A stretch of 64,000 nt of DNA from Cellulophaga baltica (GCF_900102165.1 NZ_FNBD01000001.1:584337-648336), one strand, 5' to 3'; positions 8,048 to 17,813 are shown, counted from the stretch's first letter. The notes: generated by a model not told the origin, from the sequence alone. A program made the numbers and translations.

Positions 8048-9802
8048 ATGTACAGAAGTCATAGTTGTGGCGAATTAAGAGCCTCAAACAATAATCAAGA
8101 AGTTGTTTTATCTGGTTGGGTACAAAAAGTAAGAGATAAAGGTTTTGTCATATGGGCAGATTTACGCGATCGTTATGGTATAACACAATTAATTTTTGAT
8201 GAAGAACGTACTTCTAAAGAACTATTAGAACAAGCAAGGTCTCTAGGAAGAGAATTTGTCATCCAAATAAAAGGAACGGTGATTGAACGTTCTTCAAAAA
8301 ACCCAAATATTGCTACTGGAGATATTGAAGTTTTAGTAAAAGAATTAAAGGTTTTAAACAAAGCTTTAGTTCCTCCCTTTACCATTGAAGATAAAACAGA
8401 TGGTGGTGAAGATCTAAGAATGAAATACCGGTACTTAGATATCCGAAGAAATCCTGTAAAAAATAACTTAATATTCAGACATAAAGTTGCCATGGAAGTG
8501 CGCAAGTTTTTATCTGACGAAGGCTTCATTGAAGTAGAAACGCCATATTTAATTAAGTCTACTCCAGAAGGAGCTCGTGATTTTGTGGTGCCTAGTAGAA
8601 TGAACGAAGGGCAATTTTATGCCTTACCACAATCTCCTCAAACTTTTAAGCAATTGCTTATGGTAGGAGGAATGGATAAATATTTCCAGATTGTAAAATG
8701 TTTTAGAGATGAGGATTTAAGAGCAGATAGACAACCAGAGTTTACACAAATAGATTGTGAAATGGCGTTTGTTGAGCAAGAAGACATTCTTAATGTTTTT
8801 GAGAACCTTACCAAATATCTTTTAAAAGAAGTAAAAGGCTTTGAAATAGAGAACTTTCCTAGAATGACGTATGACGATGCTATGCGTACATACGGGAATG
8901 ACAAACCAGATATTCGTTTCGGAATGGAATTCGGTGAGTTAAATGAGGTTGCACAACATAAAGAATTTGGTGTTTTTAACGATGCTGAATTAGTAGTAGG
9001 TATTGCTGTTCCTGGTGCTGCTACGTATACAAGAAAAGAAATTGATGCATTGATTGATTGGGTTAGAAGACCACAAGTAGGCGCCAAAGGAATGGTGTAT
9101 GCTAAATATAACGAAGATGGTAGCTTTAAATCTTCTGTAGATAAATTTTACGATCAAGAAGATTTAGCAAAATGGGCAGCAGCAACTGGTGCTAAACCAG
9201 GAGATTTAATCTGCGTACTTTCTGGTGATGCCAACAAGACAAGATCACAGCTTAGTGCTTTGCGTATGGAACTAGCAGAACGTTTAGGGCTAAGAAATCC
9301 TGAAGAATTTGCTCCATTATGGGTTATTGATTTCCCATTATTAGAATTAGATGAAGAAACAGGGCATTACCATGCGATGCACCACCCATTTACATCTCCA
9401 AAACCAGGTCAATTAGAATTATTAGATTCAGATCCAGGTGCGGTAAAAGCTAATGCGTATGATTTAGTATTAAATGGTAATGAAATAGGCGGAGGATCTA
9501 TTCGTATTCATGATAAAGACATGCAAGCTACCATGTTCAAGCATTTAGGTTTTACTCCAGAAGAAGCAAAAGCTCAATTTGGTTTCTTAATGGATGCCTT
9601 TCAATACGGGGCGCCACCACACGGAGGTTTAGCCTTCGGCCTAGATAGATTAGTTGCTATTTTAGGGGGACAAGAAACCATTAGAGATTTTATTGCGTTC
9701 CCTAAAAACAATAGTGGTCGCGATGTCATGATTGATGCTCCTGCAAAAATTGATAATGAGCAATTAAAAGAATTACATCTAAAACTAGATTTAAAAGCTT
9801 AA
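8048..9802 (+). CDS. aspS: Aspartyl-tRNA synthetase
   Basis: A 584-aa class II aminoacyl-tRNA synthetase that charges tRNA-Asp in the cytoplasm. The N-terminal OB-fold anticodon-binding domain (about 1-110) opens with [20 protein letters not shown] and includes WADLRDRYG. Class II motif 1/2 signatures follow ([31 protein letters not shown]), then the bacterial GAD insertion (about 290-410), and motif 3 near the end ([17 protein letters not shown]). Length and order are typical of bacterial AspRS. I cannot tell by eye whether it is discriminating or also charges tRNA-Asn. A short hairpin separates it from the ClC gene 36 bases later. Confidence 0.97.
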   Translation: MYRSHSCGELRASNNNQEVVLSGWVQKVRDKGFVIWADLRDRYGITQLIFDEERTSKELLEQARSLGREFVIQIKGTVIERSSKNPNIATGDIEVLVKELKVLNKALVPPFTIEDKTDGGEDLRMKYRYLDIRRNPVKNNLIFRHKVAMEVRKFLSDEGFIEVETPYLIKSTPEGARDFVVPSRMNEGQFYALPQSPQTFKQLLMVGGMDKYFQIVKCFRDEDLRADRQPEFTQIDCEMAFVEQEDILNVFENLTKYLLKEVKGFEIENFPRMTYDDAMRTYGNDKPDIRFGMEFGELNEVAQHKEFGVFNDAELVVGIAVPGAATYTRKEIDALIDWVRRPQVGAKGMVYAKYNEDGSFKSSVDKFYDQEDLAKWAAATGAKPGDLICVLSGDANKTRSQLSALRMELAERLGLRNPEEFAPLWVIDFPLLELDEETGHYHAMHHPFTSPKPGQLELLDSDPGAVKANAYDLVLNGNEIGGGSIRIHDKDMQATMFKHLGFTPEEAKAQFGFLMDAFQYGAPPHGGLAFGLDRLVAILGGQETIRDFIAFPKNNSGRDVMIDAPAKIDNEQLKELHLKLDLKA

Positions 9803-9807
9803 ATTAT

Positions 9808-9833
9808 AATCCCGAACTATTTCGGGATTCTTT
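9808..9833 (+). terminator. Hairpin between aspS and the ClC gene
   Basis: AATCCCGAA (9808-9816) pairs with TTCGGGATT (9821-9829) around CTAT and is followed by CTTT. The T-run is short and the next ATG is only 9 bases past the stem, so it may be an attenuator or a partial terminator. Confidence 0.55.
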
Positions 9834-9838
9834 ATATA

Positions 9839-11632
9839 ATGGAAAAACTTAAAAAAACTTGGTTTACCAAATTTTTGGTTTGGAGGGTAAAGCACATTTC
9901 TGAACGCCAGTTTATTTATTTTTTAAGTATTCTTGTAGGATTTACATCGGGTGTAGGCGCTGTCATACTAAAAAACTTAACACACTTTTTTCAGCATTTG
10001 CTAGAAGGCAAGCTCGTTAATGACTATCACCAAGCTTTTCTATTCGTGTTTCCTATTATTGGGCTTATACTCGTTTACCTCGTTATAAAATTCGTCATTA
10101 GACACAAGGTAAGCCACGGTATCCCTTCTACCCTTCATGCGATATCTCAGCATAAAGGTATTATGCGTAAATATCAAATGTTTGGATCGCTCCTCACCGC
10201 GCCGCTAACGGTAGGTTTTGGAGGTTCTGTGGGGTTAGAAGGACCAACAGTAGCTACTGGAGCCGCTATTAGCTCCAACATTTCTAGGATGTTCCACATG
10301 AACCAAACCAACAGGAACCTCTTGATTGGTTGTGCAGCAGCAGGCGCATTGTCGTCTATATTTAAAGCTCCTATTGCTGCCATAATTTTTGCTATAGAAG
10401 TTTTTAGTCTAGATTTAACCATAGCCTCTATGCTTCCCTTACTTCTAGCATCCATATCTGCTATTATCACATCCTATTTTTTCTTTGGAGACGATGTATT
10501 ACTTCCATTTAAAACAAAAGATGCTTTTGTATTGGCTGATGTACCCTTCTTTATATTCTTAGGAATCATTGCTGGTTTGACCTCTATTTATTTTACAGAA
10601 GTATATGATAGAATTCAGAAATTCTTTGACAAGATTGGGTCTCCCATAAAGCGTTTGTTGATTGGAGGAATAGGAATAGGAATTCTTGTTTATTTTATCC
10701 CACCCCTGTATGGAGAAGGTTTTGATGTAATAAACAGCCTTGTACAAGGGAACCCTGAAAAAGTTTTAAAAAATAATATTTTCGAATTAGATCTTACCAA
10801 TGTTTGGATGGTGATTATCCTTTTAATTGGTTTGGTTCTTTTCAAGATAATTGCAAGTGCACTCACATTTGGTGCAGGCGGAGTTGGTGGTATATTTGCT
10901 CCTACCCTCTTTATGGGAAGTATCATGGGAAACTGTGTCGCTAAAATTATCAACACCCTCAATCTCTTTGGCAGTAAAGTATCTGAGAGTAACTTTACCT
11001 TGGTTGGTATGGCTGGCCTAATGGCCGGAGTATTGCATGCTCCGCTTACCGCAATTTTCTTAATCGCAGAAGTTACGGGCGGCTATGAGCTATTTATCCC
11101 ATTAATGATCACCGCAGCTATCTCTTATTCCATAACTAAATATGCACACCCACATTCCGTTTACAATATGGAATTAGGAAGAAAGGGCGATTTAATTACA
11201 CATGATAAAGACCATGCAGTATTAACCTTGATGGATATTGATAAAGTAATTGAAGATAACTTTGCTATTATTCATCCAGAAATGTCTTTAGGAGACATGG
11301 TTCATAACGCGGTAGTAAAATCTAACCGAAATATTTTTCCTGTAGTTGACAAGGAAGATAATAGTTTGTTAGGCGTGATATTGCTAGATGATATTAGAGC
11401 AATTATGTTTAACCAGAAACTATATAATGAAGTTTTTGCTAGTGATGTTATGCATACACCGCCAGAAATTATAGAATTGGAGAAAGATAAGATGACAGAA
11501 ATAATGCGTAAATTTCAAGATAGTGGCGCTTGGAATCTCCCTGTTATTAAAAACGGATCTTATATTGGATTTATTTCTAAATCTAAACTTCTTACCGCCT
11601 ACCGAAGAAAACTAATAAATTTTACAAAATAA
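9839..11632 (+). CDS. ClC-family chloride channel/exchanger with CBS domains
   Basis: A 597-aa integral membrane protein moving chloride (or a related anion), probably in exchange for protons. About ten membrane segments occupy residues 20-440. The ClC selectivity motifs are present: GFGGSVGLEGPTV (with the gating glutamate), GAGGVGGIFAPTLF and the downstream helices. Residues about 460-590 form a pair of CBS domains (NIFPVVDKEDNSLLGVILLD and WNLPVIKNGSYIGFISKSKL), which usually bind adenosine nucleotides and regulate the channel. It starts 36 bases after aspS and is followed 8 bases later by a small membrane protein gene. Channel versus antiporter is not decided. Confidence 0.93.
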   Translation: MEKLKKTWFTKFLVWRVKHISERQFIYFLSILVGFTSGVGAVILKNLTHFFQHLLEGKLVNDYHQAFLFVFPIIGLILVYLVIKFVIRHKVSHGIPSTLHAISQHKGIMRKYQMFGSLLTAPLTVGFGGSVGLEGPTVATGAAISSNISRMFHMNQTNRNLLIGCAAAGALSSIFKAPIAAIIFAIEVFSLDLTIASMLPLLLASISAIITSYFFFGDDVLLPFKTKDAFVLADVPFFIFLGIIAGLTSIYFTEVYDRIQKFFDKIGSPIKRLLIGGIGIGILVYFIPPLYGEGFDVINSLVQGNPEKVLKNNIFELDLTNVWMVIILLIGLVLFKIIASALTFGAGGVGGIFAPTLFMGSIMGNCVAKIINTLNLFGSKVSESNFTLVGMAGLMAGVLHAPLTAIFLIAEVTGGYELFIPLMITAAISYSITKYAHPHSVYNMELGRKGDLITHDKDHAVLTLMDIDKVIEDNFAIIHPEMSLGDMVHNAVVKSNRNIFPVVDKEDNSLLGVILLDDIRAIMFNQKLYNEVFASDVMHTPPEIIELEKDKMTEIMRKFQDSGAWNLPVIKNGSYIGFISKSKLLTAYRRKLINFTK

Positions 11633-11640
11633 AAGGTCTA

Positions 11641-11898
11641 ATGAAATTAAAATATTTTATCTCCCTTGTTTTACTAGCTTCCTTAGCATCAATCATCTAT
11701 GGTTTTACTATAAAAGAAACCCAAGTTGCATTTGCGCATAAATGTATTGGCCTAGGCACAGTGGGAATTTTTTTAGTTGCTATGCCTTTATTTCTTATTA
11801 AAGAAAGCAAGGGGAAAAAAGTAAAAGACTACATGCTCACTGAGGAAAATATCCTTAAAATGCAAGGTAAAAAGCCCAAAAAGACTGATAACCAGTAG
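11641..11898 (+). CDS. Small two-helix membrane protein
   Basis: An 85-aa protein of unknown function. Two hydrophobic segments (about 4-23 and 35-54) are followed by a lysine-rich cytoplasmic tail (KESKGKKVKDYM; GKKPKKTDNQ). It begins 8 bases after the ClC stop, so it is likely cotranslated with it. The nearness suggests, but does not show, a functional link with the channel. Confidence 0.7.
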   Translation: MKLKYFISLVLLASLASIIYGFTIKETQVAFAHKCIGLGTVGIFLVAMPLFLIKESKGKKVKDYMLTEENILKMQGKKPKKTDNQ

Positions 11899-11925
11899 TC
11901 TATAAGGCTGTTTTTTTGTTCCGAA

Positions 11926-11957
11926 TTGTAAGAAATTCGTAAAAAAGTATACATTTG
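11926..11957 (+). promoter_or_regulatory. Promoter of the cold-shock gene
   Basis: TTG (11926-11928), a 21-base spacer, and TACATTTG (11950-11957) match the Bacteroidota promoter. The -7 element ends 29 bases before the ATG. Confidence 0.55.
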
Positions 11958-11989
11958 TATATAATATTATTTTAATTTTTATACAAATG
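11952..11989 (+). repeat. 10-bp inverted repeat joining the -7 box and the start codon of the cold-shock gene
   Basis: CATTTGTATA (11952-11961) is the perfect inverted copy of TATACAAATG (11980-11989), which contains the ATG at 11987. The left arm overlaps the -7 element. If transcription starts just after the -7 box the left arm is not in the mRNA, so this would act as a DNA site. With a more upstream start it would form a hairpin hiding the start codon. Confidence 0.5.
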
Positions 11990-12181
11990 ACTGGAACAGT
12001 AAAATTTTATAATGTATCTAAAGGCTACGGATTCATTACCAACGACAACACAGGAAAAGACATTTTTGTTCATGCAACTTCATTAAATGGTGCTGAACTT
12101 AACGAAGGAGATCAAGTAGAATACGAAGAAGAGGAGGGCAAAAAAGGTATTGTCGCAGGACAGGTACAAGTAATAGGCTAA
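11987..12181 (+). CDS. Cold-shock domain protein (CspA family)
   Basis: A 64-aa single cold-shock domain that binds single-stranded nucleic acid and acts as an RNA chaperone. RNP1 (KGYGFI, in GTVKFYNVSKGYGFITNDN) and RNP2 (DIFVHA) are both present, and the length is typical. It has its own promoter and an unusual inverted repeat around its start codon. A shared hairpin separates it from tadA, which converges on it. Whether it is cold-induced or constitutive cannot be told from sequence. Confidence 0.95.
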   Translation: MTGTVKFYNVSKGYGFITNDNTGKDIFVHATSLNGAELNEGDQVEYEEEEGKKGIVAGQVQVIG

Positions 12182-12208
12182 TCCCTACGTATTTTTAAAA
12201 AAATTAAT

Positions 12209-12238
12209 AAGCTCTAAGTATTGCTCTTGGAGCTTTCT
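12209..12238. terminator. Bidirectional terminator between the cold-shock gene and tadA
   Basis: AAGCTCTAAG (12209-12218) pairs with CTTGGAGCTT (12226-12235), with one GT pair, around a 7-base loop. It lies between convergent genes and is flanked by A/T-rich tracts. Confidence 0.6.
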
Positions 12239-12242
12239 TATT

Positions 12243-12692
12243 TTAATTAAGATTTCTTCTTTGGGCAAAAAATCGCTTTAAAAGTGCAGAAGCTTCCGCT
12301 TCTAATATACCCCCTACTATTTTAGTTTTAGGATGTAAGGTGGTCCCCATGGCCCCGCAACCGCGATCTACATCTGTTGCTGCATATACAATTTTAGAAA
12401 TCTGACTCCAGTACAAAGCTCCTGCACACATTTGACAAGGTTCTAGGGTTACATATAAAGTACATTCTTTAAGATATTTACCTCCTAAGAAGTTAGCCGC
12501 TGCCGTAATTGCCTGCATCTCTGCATGTGCCGTAACATCATTGAGTTGCTCTGTTAGGTTATGTGCTCTAGCAATTATCTTATCTTGGATTACAATGACA
12601 GCTCCTACAGGGACCTCTCCCTTTTCAAAAGCATATTCTGCCTCTTGCAAGGCTTTTTTCATGTAGTAAGTATCATCAAAAGGTGCTATCAT
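12243..12692 (-). CDS. tadA: tRNA-specific adenosine deaminase (TadA-like)
   Basis: A 149-aa zinc-dependent deaminase that probably converts the wobble adenosine of tRNA-Arg(ACG) to inosine. The catalytic HAEMQAI (His plus proton-shuttle Glu) and the second zinc motif PCQMCAGAL are in the expected places, about 35 residues apart. Length matches bacterial TadA. Other nucleoside deaminases (guanine deaminase) share the fold, but the YMKKALQEAEYAFEKGEVPVG opening is TadA-like. The promoter -7 element at 12697-12704 is only 4 bases from the ATG, so the transcript may be leaderless. Confidence 0.9.
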   Translation of the reverse strand: MIAPFDDTYYMKKALQEAEYAFEKGEVPVGAVIVIQDKIIARAHNLTEQLNDVTAHAEMQAITAAANFLGGKYLKECTLYVTLEPCQMCAGALYWSQISKIVYAATDVDRGCGAMGTTLHPKTKIVGGILEAEASALLKRFFAQRRNLN

Positions 12693-12696
12693 AAGT

Positions 12697-12723
12697 CAAA
12701 AGTATTAAAAGATAATTATTCAA
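12697..12723 (-). promoter_or_regulatory. Promoter of tadA, possibly giving a leaderless mRNA
   Basis: On the minus strand, TACTTTTG (12697-12704) matches TAnnTTTG, with a TTG at 12721-12723. The -7 element ends 4 bases before the ATG at 12692, so transcription would start at or very near the start codon. Confidence 0.45.
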
Positions 12724-12827
12724 GAACTATTTGACGCTAAAACCTAAAAAGTAAGGAAAGAATTCAAATTAAAACATATAGTGCATAATTCAATCGAAAT
12801 CTAACTGAAAGAGTATCGCAAAATAGG

Positions 12828-12835
12828 TATTTTTG
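12828..12835 (+). promoter_or_regulatory. -7 promoter element of dxs
   Basis: TATTTTTG matches TAnnTTTG and ends 18 bases before the ATG at 12854. It overlaps the alternative upstream TTG start at 12833, which argues that 12854 is the true start. Confidence 0.5.
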
Positions 12836-12853
12836 CGTGATTTTATATATGAT

Positions 12854-14635
12854 ATGAATAGCTCCATTTTGCAACATATTAATTCTCCTAAAGAATTAAG
12901 AGAACTGTCTCCTCAACAGCTTCCTAAACTTGCCCAAGAATTAAGGGAGTTTATTATTGCTGCCGTGGCCGCTAAAGAAGGTCATTTAGGAGCTAGTCTT
13001 GGTGTAATAGAATTAACTATTGCCTTGCATTATTGTTACAATACCCCCGTAGATAATTTAATTTGGGATGTAGGTCACCAAGCCTACGGACATAAAATTT
13101 TAACAGGCAGAAGAGATGTTTTTGAAACCAACCGACAGTTAAATGGTATCAGTGGATTCCCTAAACGAAGTGAAAGCGTGTATGACACTTTCGGAACAGG
13201 CCATAGCTCTACGTCTATTTCGGCAATTCTAGGAATGGCCATTGCCTCTAAATTAAAGGGCGACCTACATAAAAATCATATTGCCGTAATTGGCGACGCC
13301 TCTATTGCTAGCGGAATGGCTTTTGAAGCACTAAACCACGCAGGTGCCACAGATGCTAATGTTCTCATCATTCTTAATGATAATGCTATTGGAATTGACC
13401 CTAGTGTAGGTGCCTTAAAAAAGTACCTAACCAATGTTAAAAAAGGGACAGCAAAAGATGAAAACATTTTTGAATGCTTAAACTTCGACTATACAGGTCC
13501 AATAGATGGACACAATCTTGATGTAGTTATTTCTACGTTACAAAACCTACAAAATAAGAAAGGCCCTAAATTATTACACCTAATTACTACGAAAGGCAAA
13601 GGCCTTAAGCAAGCTGAAGAAAACCAAGTGACCTACCATGCCCCTGGAAAATTCAATAAAGATACGGGAGATTTACTTCCAAAATCTAACGAGTTTCAGC
13701 CTTCAAAATATCAGGATGTATTTGGCCTTACCCTAGTAGAATTAGCACAACAGAATGAAAAAATTATAGGCATTACTCCAGCTATGCCTACGGGTAGTTC
13801 TTTAAAATACATGATGGAAGAGATTCCTGAAAGAGCTCTCGATGTGGGTATTGCAGAACAACATGCCGTGACATTAGCAGCAGGCATGACCACGGAAGGG
13901 TTTATACCTTTTTGCACTATTTATTCTACTTTTCTACAACGCGCCTATGATCAAGTAGTTCATGATGTTGCCATACAAAACTTACCTGTAATCTTCTGTC
14001 TGGACAGAGCAGGGCTAGTGGGACAAGATGGCGCTACACATCATGGCTTATATGATATTGCATTTTTAAGATGCATACCAAACTTAATACTCGCAGCTCC
14101 AATGAATGAACTGGAGCTTAGAAATATCATGTATACGGCACAATTGGGTTTAAACCATCCTATAGCCATAAGGTACCCTCGAGGACGCGGTGTATTAAAG
14201 GAATGGAAATTACCTTTTGAAAAAATTGAAATAGGAAAGGCGCAAAAACTAAAAACTGGAACGAAAATTGTGGTGCTTTCCATCGGTCATATTGGTAATA
14301 TGGTCAGTAATGTTCTCGAAGAAGTTGAGGACATGGAAAAAATAGGACACTATAATATGCGCTTTATTAAACCCTTAGACCGTAAAGAATTAGAGCAAAT
14401 TTTCACCTCTTACGATCATATTATTACGATTGAAGACGGGTGTAAAACGGGAGGTTTTGGAAGTGCGATTATAGAATTTGCCAATGAGAATTTATACCAA
14501 AAACCAATAACTGTTTTAGGGATAGAAGATAAAATTATCGAACAGGGGACCACAGAAGAACTGTATCAGATCGCTAAAATTGATGCTTTATCATTAAAAT
14601 TGAAAATCAACACCATATTAAATGCAAGCAAATAA
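12854..14635 (+). CDS. dxs: 1-deoxy-D-xylulose-5-phosphate synthase
   Basis: A 593-aa thiamine-diphosphate enzyme that condenses pyruvate and glyceraldehyde 3-phosphate, the first step of the MEP isoprenoid pathway. Visible signatures are DVGHQAYGHKILTGRR, GTGHSSTSISAILGMA, the TPP/Mg region from GDASIASGMAFEALNHAG to LNDN, and DVGIAEQHAVTLAAGM in the second domain. The GDA in place of the usual GDG is a small variation. The start at 12854 is preferred to a TTG at 12833 because the promoter -7 box overlaps the latter. The stop overlaps the next gene by 14 bases, so the two are probably cotranscribed. Confidence 0.95.
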   Translation: MNSSILQHINSPKELRELSPQQLPKLAQELREFIIAAVAAKEGHLGASLGVIELTIALHYCYNTPVDNLIWDVGHQAYGHKILTGRRDVFETNRQLNGISGFPKRSESVYDTFGTGHSSTSISAILGMAIASKLKGDLHKNHIAVIGDASIASGMAFEALNHAGATDANVLIILNDNAIGIDPSVGALKKYLTNVKKGTAKDENIFECLNFDYTGPIDGHNLDVVISTLQNLQNKKGPKLLHLITTKGKGLKQAEENQVTYHAPGKFNKDTGDLLPKSNEFQPSKYQDVFGLTLVELAQQNEKIIGITPAMPTGSSLKYMMEEIPERALDVGIAEQHAVTLAAGMTTEGFIPFCTIYSTFLQRAYDQVVHDVAIQNLPVIFCLDRAGLVGQDGATHHGLYDIAFLRCIPNLILAAPMNELELRNIMYTAQLGLNHPIAIRYPRGRGVLKEWKLPFEKIEIGKAQKLKTGTKIVVLSIGHIGNMVSNVLEEVEDMEKIGHYNMRFIKPLDRKELEQIFTSYDHIITIEDGCKTGGFGSAIIEFANENLYQKPITVLGIEDKIIEQGTTEELYQIAKIDALSLKLKINTILNASK

Positions 14636-15728
14636 CCTAAAATTAACTGCACTACTAGTCGTTTTCTTATGCTTTGCTAGAGTTAATGCACAAGATAGTA
14701 TTCCTGAACCACAAAAAATAGATTCCATAGCTATAGACACCATTGTAATCCGTTCGTTTCAAGATCGGATTAAAAATATTCCGAGAGGCGCTAACTTAAC
14801 TAACCCTGTCATCTCTTTTAAAAGAACAAAACCCCTAAAAAACAAATACAACCGGTTTAAAATTCCGTCTTTCTGGGATAATGAGAATAAAATTGGTTTT
14901 AATTTTAGTGAGGTAGCTTTTATCAATTGGAATGCCGGTGGAAATAATTCAATTGCCGGAGCTGCAAATGCAAAATTTGTTAGAAACTATAAATTTAGAT
15001 ACGTCCAATGGAATAATGATTTGGAAGTTCGTTACGGGTTAAATGCGCAGGAAGACCGGGAGCTTAGAAAAACGGAAGATGTCATTAGATTCAGTTCTAC
15101 TTTTGGTTATAGAAAAGACACCATTACCAATTGGTACTATTCTGTAAAAACCAATTTTAATACGCAATTTTCTAACGGATATAAGTATCCAGATACTGAA
15201 ACCCCGATCTCTACTTTTATGGCACCAGGTTATCTATTTTTAGGTGCAGGTACCTCCTACATACCTGAAGGCAAAAAATTTAATCTTTATATTTCACCAA
15301 TCACACAAAAAGCCACCTTTGTTTTAGATCAGGACCTTGCCAACAACGGTTCTTTTGGGGTTAAAAAAGCCGTAAAAGATGCGGATGGCGCTATTATTGA
15401 AGAAGGTGAAAACGTCTTTATGGAGCTCGGTTTTCTCATCACTAATACTTGGGAAAAGGAAATAATGACCAACGTACTGATGAATCACAGGATTAGTTTA
15501 TACACGGATTACCTCAACAGCTTTGGGAATATTGATGTAGATTGGGAGCTAAATTTCAATCTTAAAGTCAATAAATACATCACGAGTAACATAGGAACAC
15601 AAGTTATCTTTGATAATGATATTTTGTTTGACGAAGTTGTAGATGACGCTGGCGTGGTCACCTCAAAGGGAGTGCCTAAAATTCAATTCAAACAAATTTT
15701 AGGCATTGGTATTACATATGATTTTTAG
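14622..15728 (+). CDS. DUF3078 family outer-membrane/secreted protein
   Basis: A 368-aa protein with an N-terminal signal (LTALLVVFLCFARVNAQD). The mature part shows alternating beta-strand patterns typical of outer-membrane barrels (FSEVAFINWNAGGNNSIAGA; YSVKTNFNTQFSNGYKYP) and ends in an aromatic residue (GIGITYDF), as such barrels do. I recognise the WNAGGNNS region as that of the Bacteroidota DUF3078 family; its function is not established. It overlaps the 3' end of dxs and converges on dgt with a 4-base gap. Confidence 0.85.
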   Translation: MQANNLKLTALLVVFLCFARVNAQDSIPEPQKIDSIAIDTIVIRSFQDRIKNIPRGANLTNPVISFKRTKPLKNKYNRFKIPSFWDNENKIGFNFSEVAFINWNAGGNNSIAGAANAKFVRNYKFRYVQWNNDLEVRYGLNAQEDRELRKTEDVIRFSSTFGYRKDTITNWYYSVKTNFNTQFSNGYKYPDTETPISTFMAPGYLFLGAGTSYIPEGKKFNLYISPITQKATFVLDQDLANNGSFGVKKAVKDADGAIIEEGENVFMELGFLITNTWEKEIMTNVLMNHRISLYTDYLNSFGNIDVDWELNFNLKVNKYITSNIGTQVIFDNDILFDEVVDDAGVVTSKGVPKIQFKQILGIGITYDF

Positions 15729-15732
15729 ATTC

Positions 15733-17076
15733 TTAAAGCTGTTTTCCCATAATTTTATTATGAATATGCACTGCAGCACTGTCTGATAAGCTAGCAACAT
15801 AACAGCAGGTGTTTAATAAAATAGCATAGGCAGAACCATCGGTATCCTTATAGTTTCCAGGAAGTGTTTTAATTAAGAGCTTATCATAATTAGAAGCATT
15901 GTCTTCTTTCTTATTCATTAAAGCGGCGGTATACACTTGGAGTATATCAGAGATGATTTTATACCCTGCAATCTCTTTTTCTATGACCTCTTGTGATTGG
16001 TAAATTTTATCAATACTAAGTTTGATGATATCATCAATTTGCGCTTTATAATCGCTCTTATCTAATAAAGCTACATGAAACTCTCCTGCTAGAATAGCGG
16101 ATTCATTTTCAACAAATATCCGCACAGCATCTGTAATAAGCGTATTAATCGCTAATGCTCTTAAATAACTCAAACGATCTTCCATGTGCACCATGGAATT
16201 GTATTTTTTAGTATTGATACTGTTTTTAACCAACTTAATTAAGTACTCCAAAGCAAATTCTTCCGAAATCAAACCTAAATTAATACCATCTTCAAAATCA
16301 ATTATCGTATAACAAATATCGTCTGCCGCCTCTACCAAAAAGGTCAAAGGGTGTCTAGAATAGCTAATAGATTCTCCTGCACTTGTTTGCACCAAGCCTA
16401 ACTCCTGCGCAATAGGAATAAATTCATTTTTATCGGATTGAAAAAAACCAAACTTTTTATCCGCAATATGGCGCGTTGGTTTCTTAGGTAATGATTCTTT
16501 TGGATACTTCATAAAAGCCCCTAACGTCCCATAGCTTAACCTTAGTCCGCCTTCCACACCTTTTCTAGAAGCAGTAAGTAACCTAAAGCCATTAGCATTT
16601 CCTTCAAAATCTATAATATCTTGGTATTCTTTATCGGAAAGTAGTGGTTTAAACTTTTTGCCCTCGCCAGTTTTGAAAAATTCACCAATAGCTTTTTCTC
16701 CACTATGGCCAAATGGCGGATTTCCGATATCATGCGACAAGGCAGCTGCAGCAACAATGGCTCCAAAATCATTCATTTGATAGCCGTGAACCTCACTTAA
16801 ATACGGATGCTTTTCTATTATTTTTTTTCCTGCTATTCTTCCCAAACTTCTTCCTACTACAGAAACCTCTAAACTATGCGTAAGCCTAGTATGCACAAAA
16901 TCTGTTTTCGATAAAGGAATAACTTGAGTCTTATCTTGCAAGGATCTAAAAGCGGAAGAAAATATAATTCTATCATAATCTACCTCAAATCCCAATCGTG
17001 TTTCGTCTTGCTCTTTACGCAATCTTTTGTGATGATCTCCTTGTCGTTTCAATGAAAGTAGCTGCTCCCAGTTCAT
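15733..17076 (-). CDS. dgt: Deoxyguanosinetriphosphate triphosphohydrolase (dGTPase family)
   Basis: A 447-aa HD-domain metalloenzyme that hydrolyses dGTP (or other dNTPs) to the nucleoside and triphosphate. Metal-binding motifs are visible: H in TRLTHSLEVS, HD in AALSHDIGNPPFGHSGE, and the later ADDICYTIIDFEDG. Length fits the long dGTPase-like form. An in-frame TTG at 17097 would add seven residues, but the ATG at 17076 (MNWEQLLSLKRQGD) is more likely. It may control dNTP balance together with the ribonucleotide reductase and dCMP deaminase elsewhere in the window. Substrate specificity is not proven. Confidence 0.92.
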   Translation of the reverse strand: MNWEQLLSLKRQGDHHKRLRKEQDETRLGFEVDYDRIIFSSAFRSLQDKTQVIPLSKTDFVHTRLTHSLEVSVVGRSLGRIAGKKIIEKHPYLSEVHGYQMNDFGAIVAAAALSHDIGNPPFGHSGEKAIGEFFKTGEGKKFKPLLSDKEYQDIIDFEGNANGFRLLTASRKGVEGGLRLSYGTLGAFMKYPKESLPKKPTRHIADKKFGFFQSDKNEFIPIAQELGLVQTSAGESISYSRHPLTFLVEAADDICYTIIDFEDGINLGLISEEFALEYLIKLVKNSINTKKYNSMVHMEDRLSYLRALAINTLITDAVRIFVENESAILAGEFHVALLDKSDYKAQIDDIIKLSIDKIYQSQEVIEKEIAGYKIISDILQVYTAALMNKKEDNASNYDKLLIKTLPGNYKDTDGSAYAILLNTCCYVASLSDSAAVHIHNKIMGKQL

Positions 17077-17251
17077 AAGCTCAATAATTTGATGCAAGAT
17101 ACATTTTTTTCAAAGCAAGCCCACGTAGAAACGGAGCTCCTTTAAAACCACAAACATAACATATTGGAAATATATCTTTAACTTGGCGGTAACTTTAAGT
17201 TTACATTCTGTCTTTTAATTTGCATTGCAATTTAAAAGCATTTAATCAGCG

Positions 17252-17653
17252 ATGAACAAAGTACTTAGCATCTTACTATTTTTAGTTACAATAGCCAGCT
17301 TTTCACAGAACAGTGGAAAAATTATGGGGAATGTTTCTGATGCAGAAATAGAAAATGAAGCCTTATTATTTGCTTCTGTAAAAATTAAAGACACACCAAA
17401 TGTTGCTCAAACTAATTTTCACGGAAACTACGAATTTGAAAATATTGCTTCCGGAGAGTACACCTTGGTATTCACTTTTCTAGGATACGAGACAAAAGAA
17501 GTAGCTGTTTCTGTAAAAAACAATGAAATTTCTAGAGTAGATGGAGCGCTAAAGTCTAAAACTATAGCAATAGATTTACTTTCTGATGAAGAAATTGCCG
17601 CTACAGAAAAATCAAAAAATACTATTTCTAAAAGAAATTCTTCCTTAAAATAA
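17252..17653 (+). CDS. Secreted carboxypeptidase-regulatory-like (CarboxypepD_reg) domain protein
   Basis: A 133-aa protein with a signal peptide (MNKVLSILLFLVTIASFSQN) and one transthyretin-like beta-sandwich: GNVSDAEIENEALLFASVKI, NFHGNYEFENIASGEYTLVF, TFLGYETKEVAV. This domain normally heads TonB-dependent receptors in Bacteroidota, but here it stands alone with a short charged C-terminus. Possibly a periplasmic binding or surface protein, or a leftover of a receptor; no receptor gene adjoins it. Confidence 0.8.
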   Translation: MNKVLSILLFLVTIASFSQNSGKIMGNVSDAEIENEALLFASVKIKDTPNVAQTNFHGNYEFENIASGEYTLVFTFLGYETKEVAVSVKNNEISRVDGALKSKTIAIDLLSDEEIAATEKSKNTISKRNSSLK

Positions 17654-17813
17654 GCCCCTAAACGATTAGTTTTTGAATTTTGAACGACATTTAGGGCATT
17701 ACAGATCGAATTTGCATATTTTAGCCCTAAATAAGGTAGGTCTTATATCATAACCTTATATTAACTTTAATACCAGATATTAATGGCATTTTTGCCGTTA
17801 GATACACGAATTA

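Noticed and set aside
8173..9087. Long minus-strand frames opposite aspS, and similar antisense frames elsewhere
   Set aside because: They lie opposite clearly conserved genes, have no recognisable domains and reflect codon bias of the real strand.
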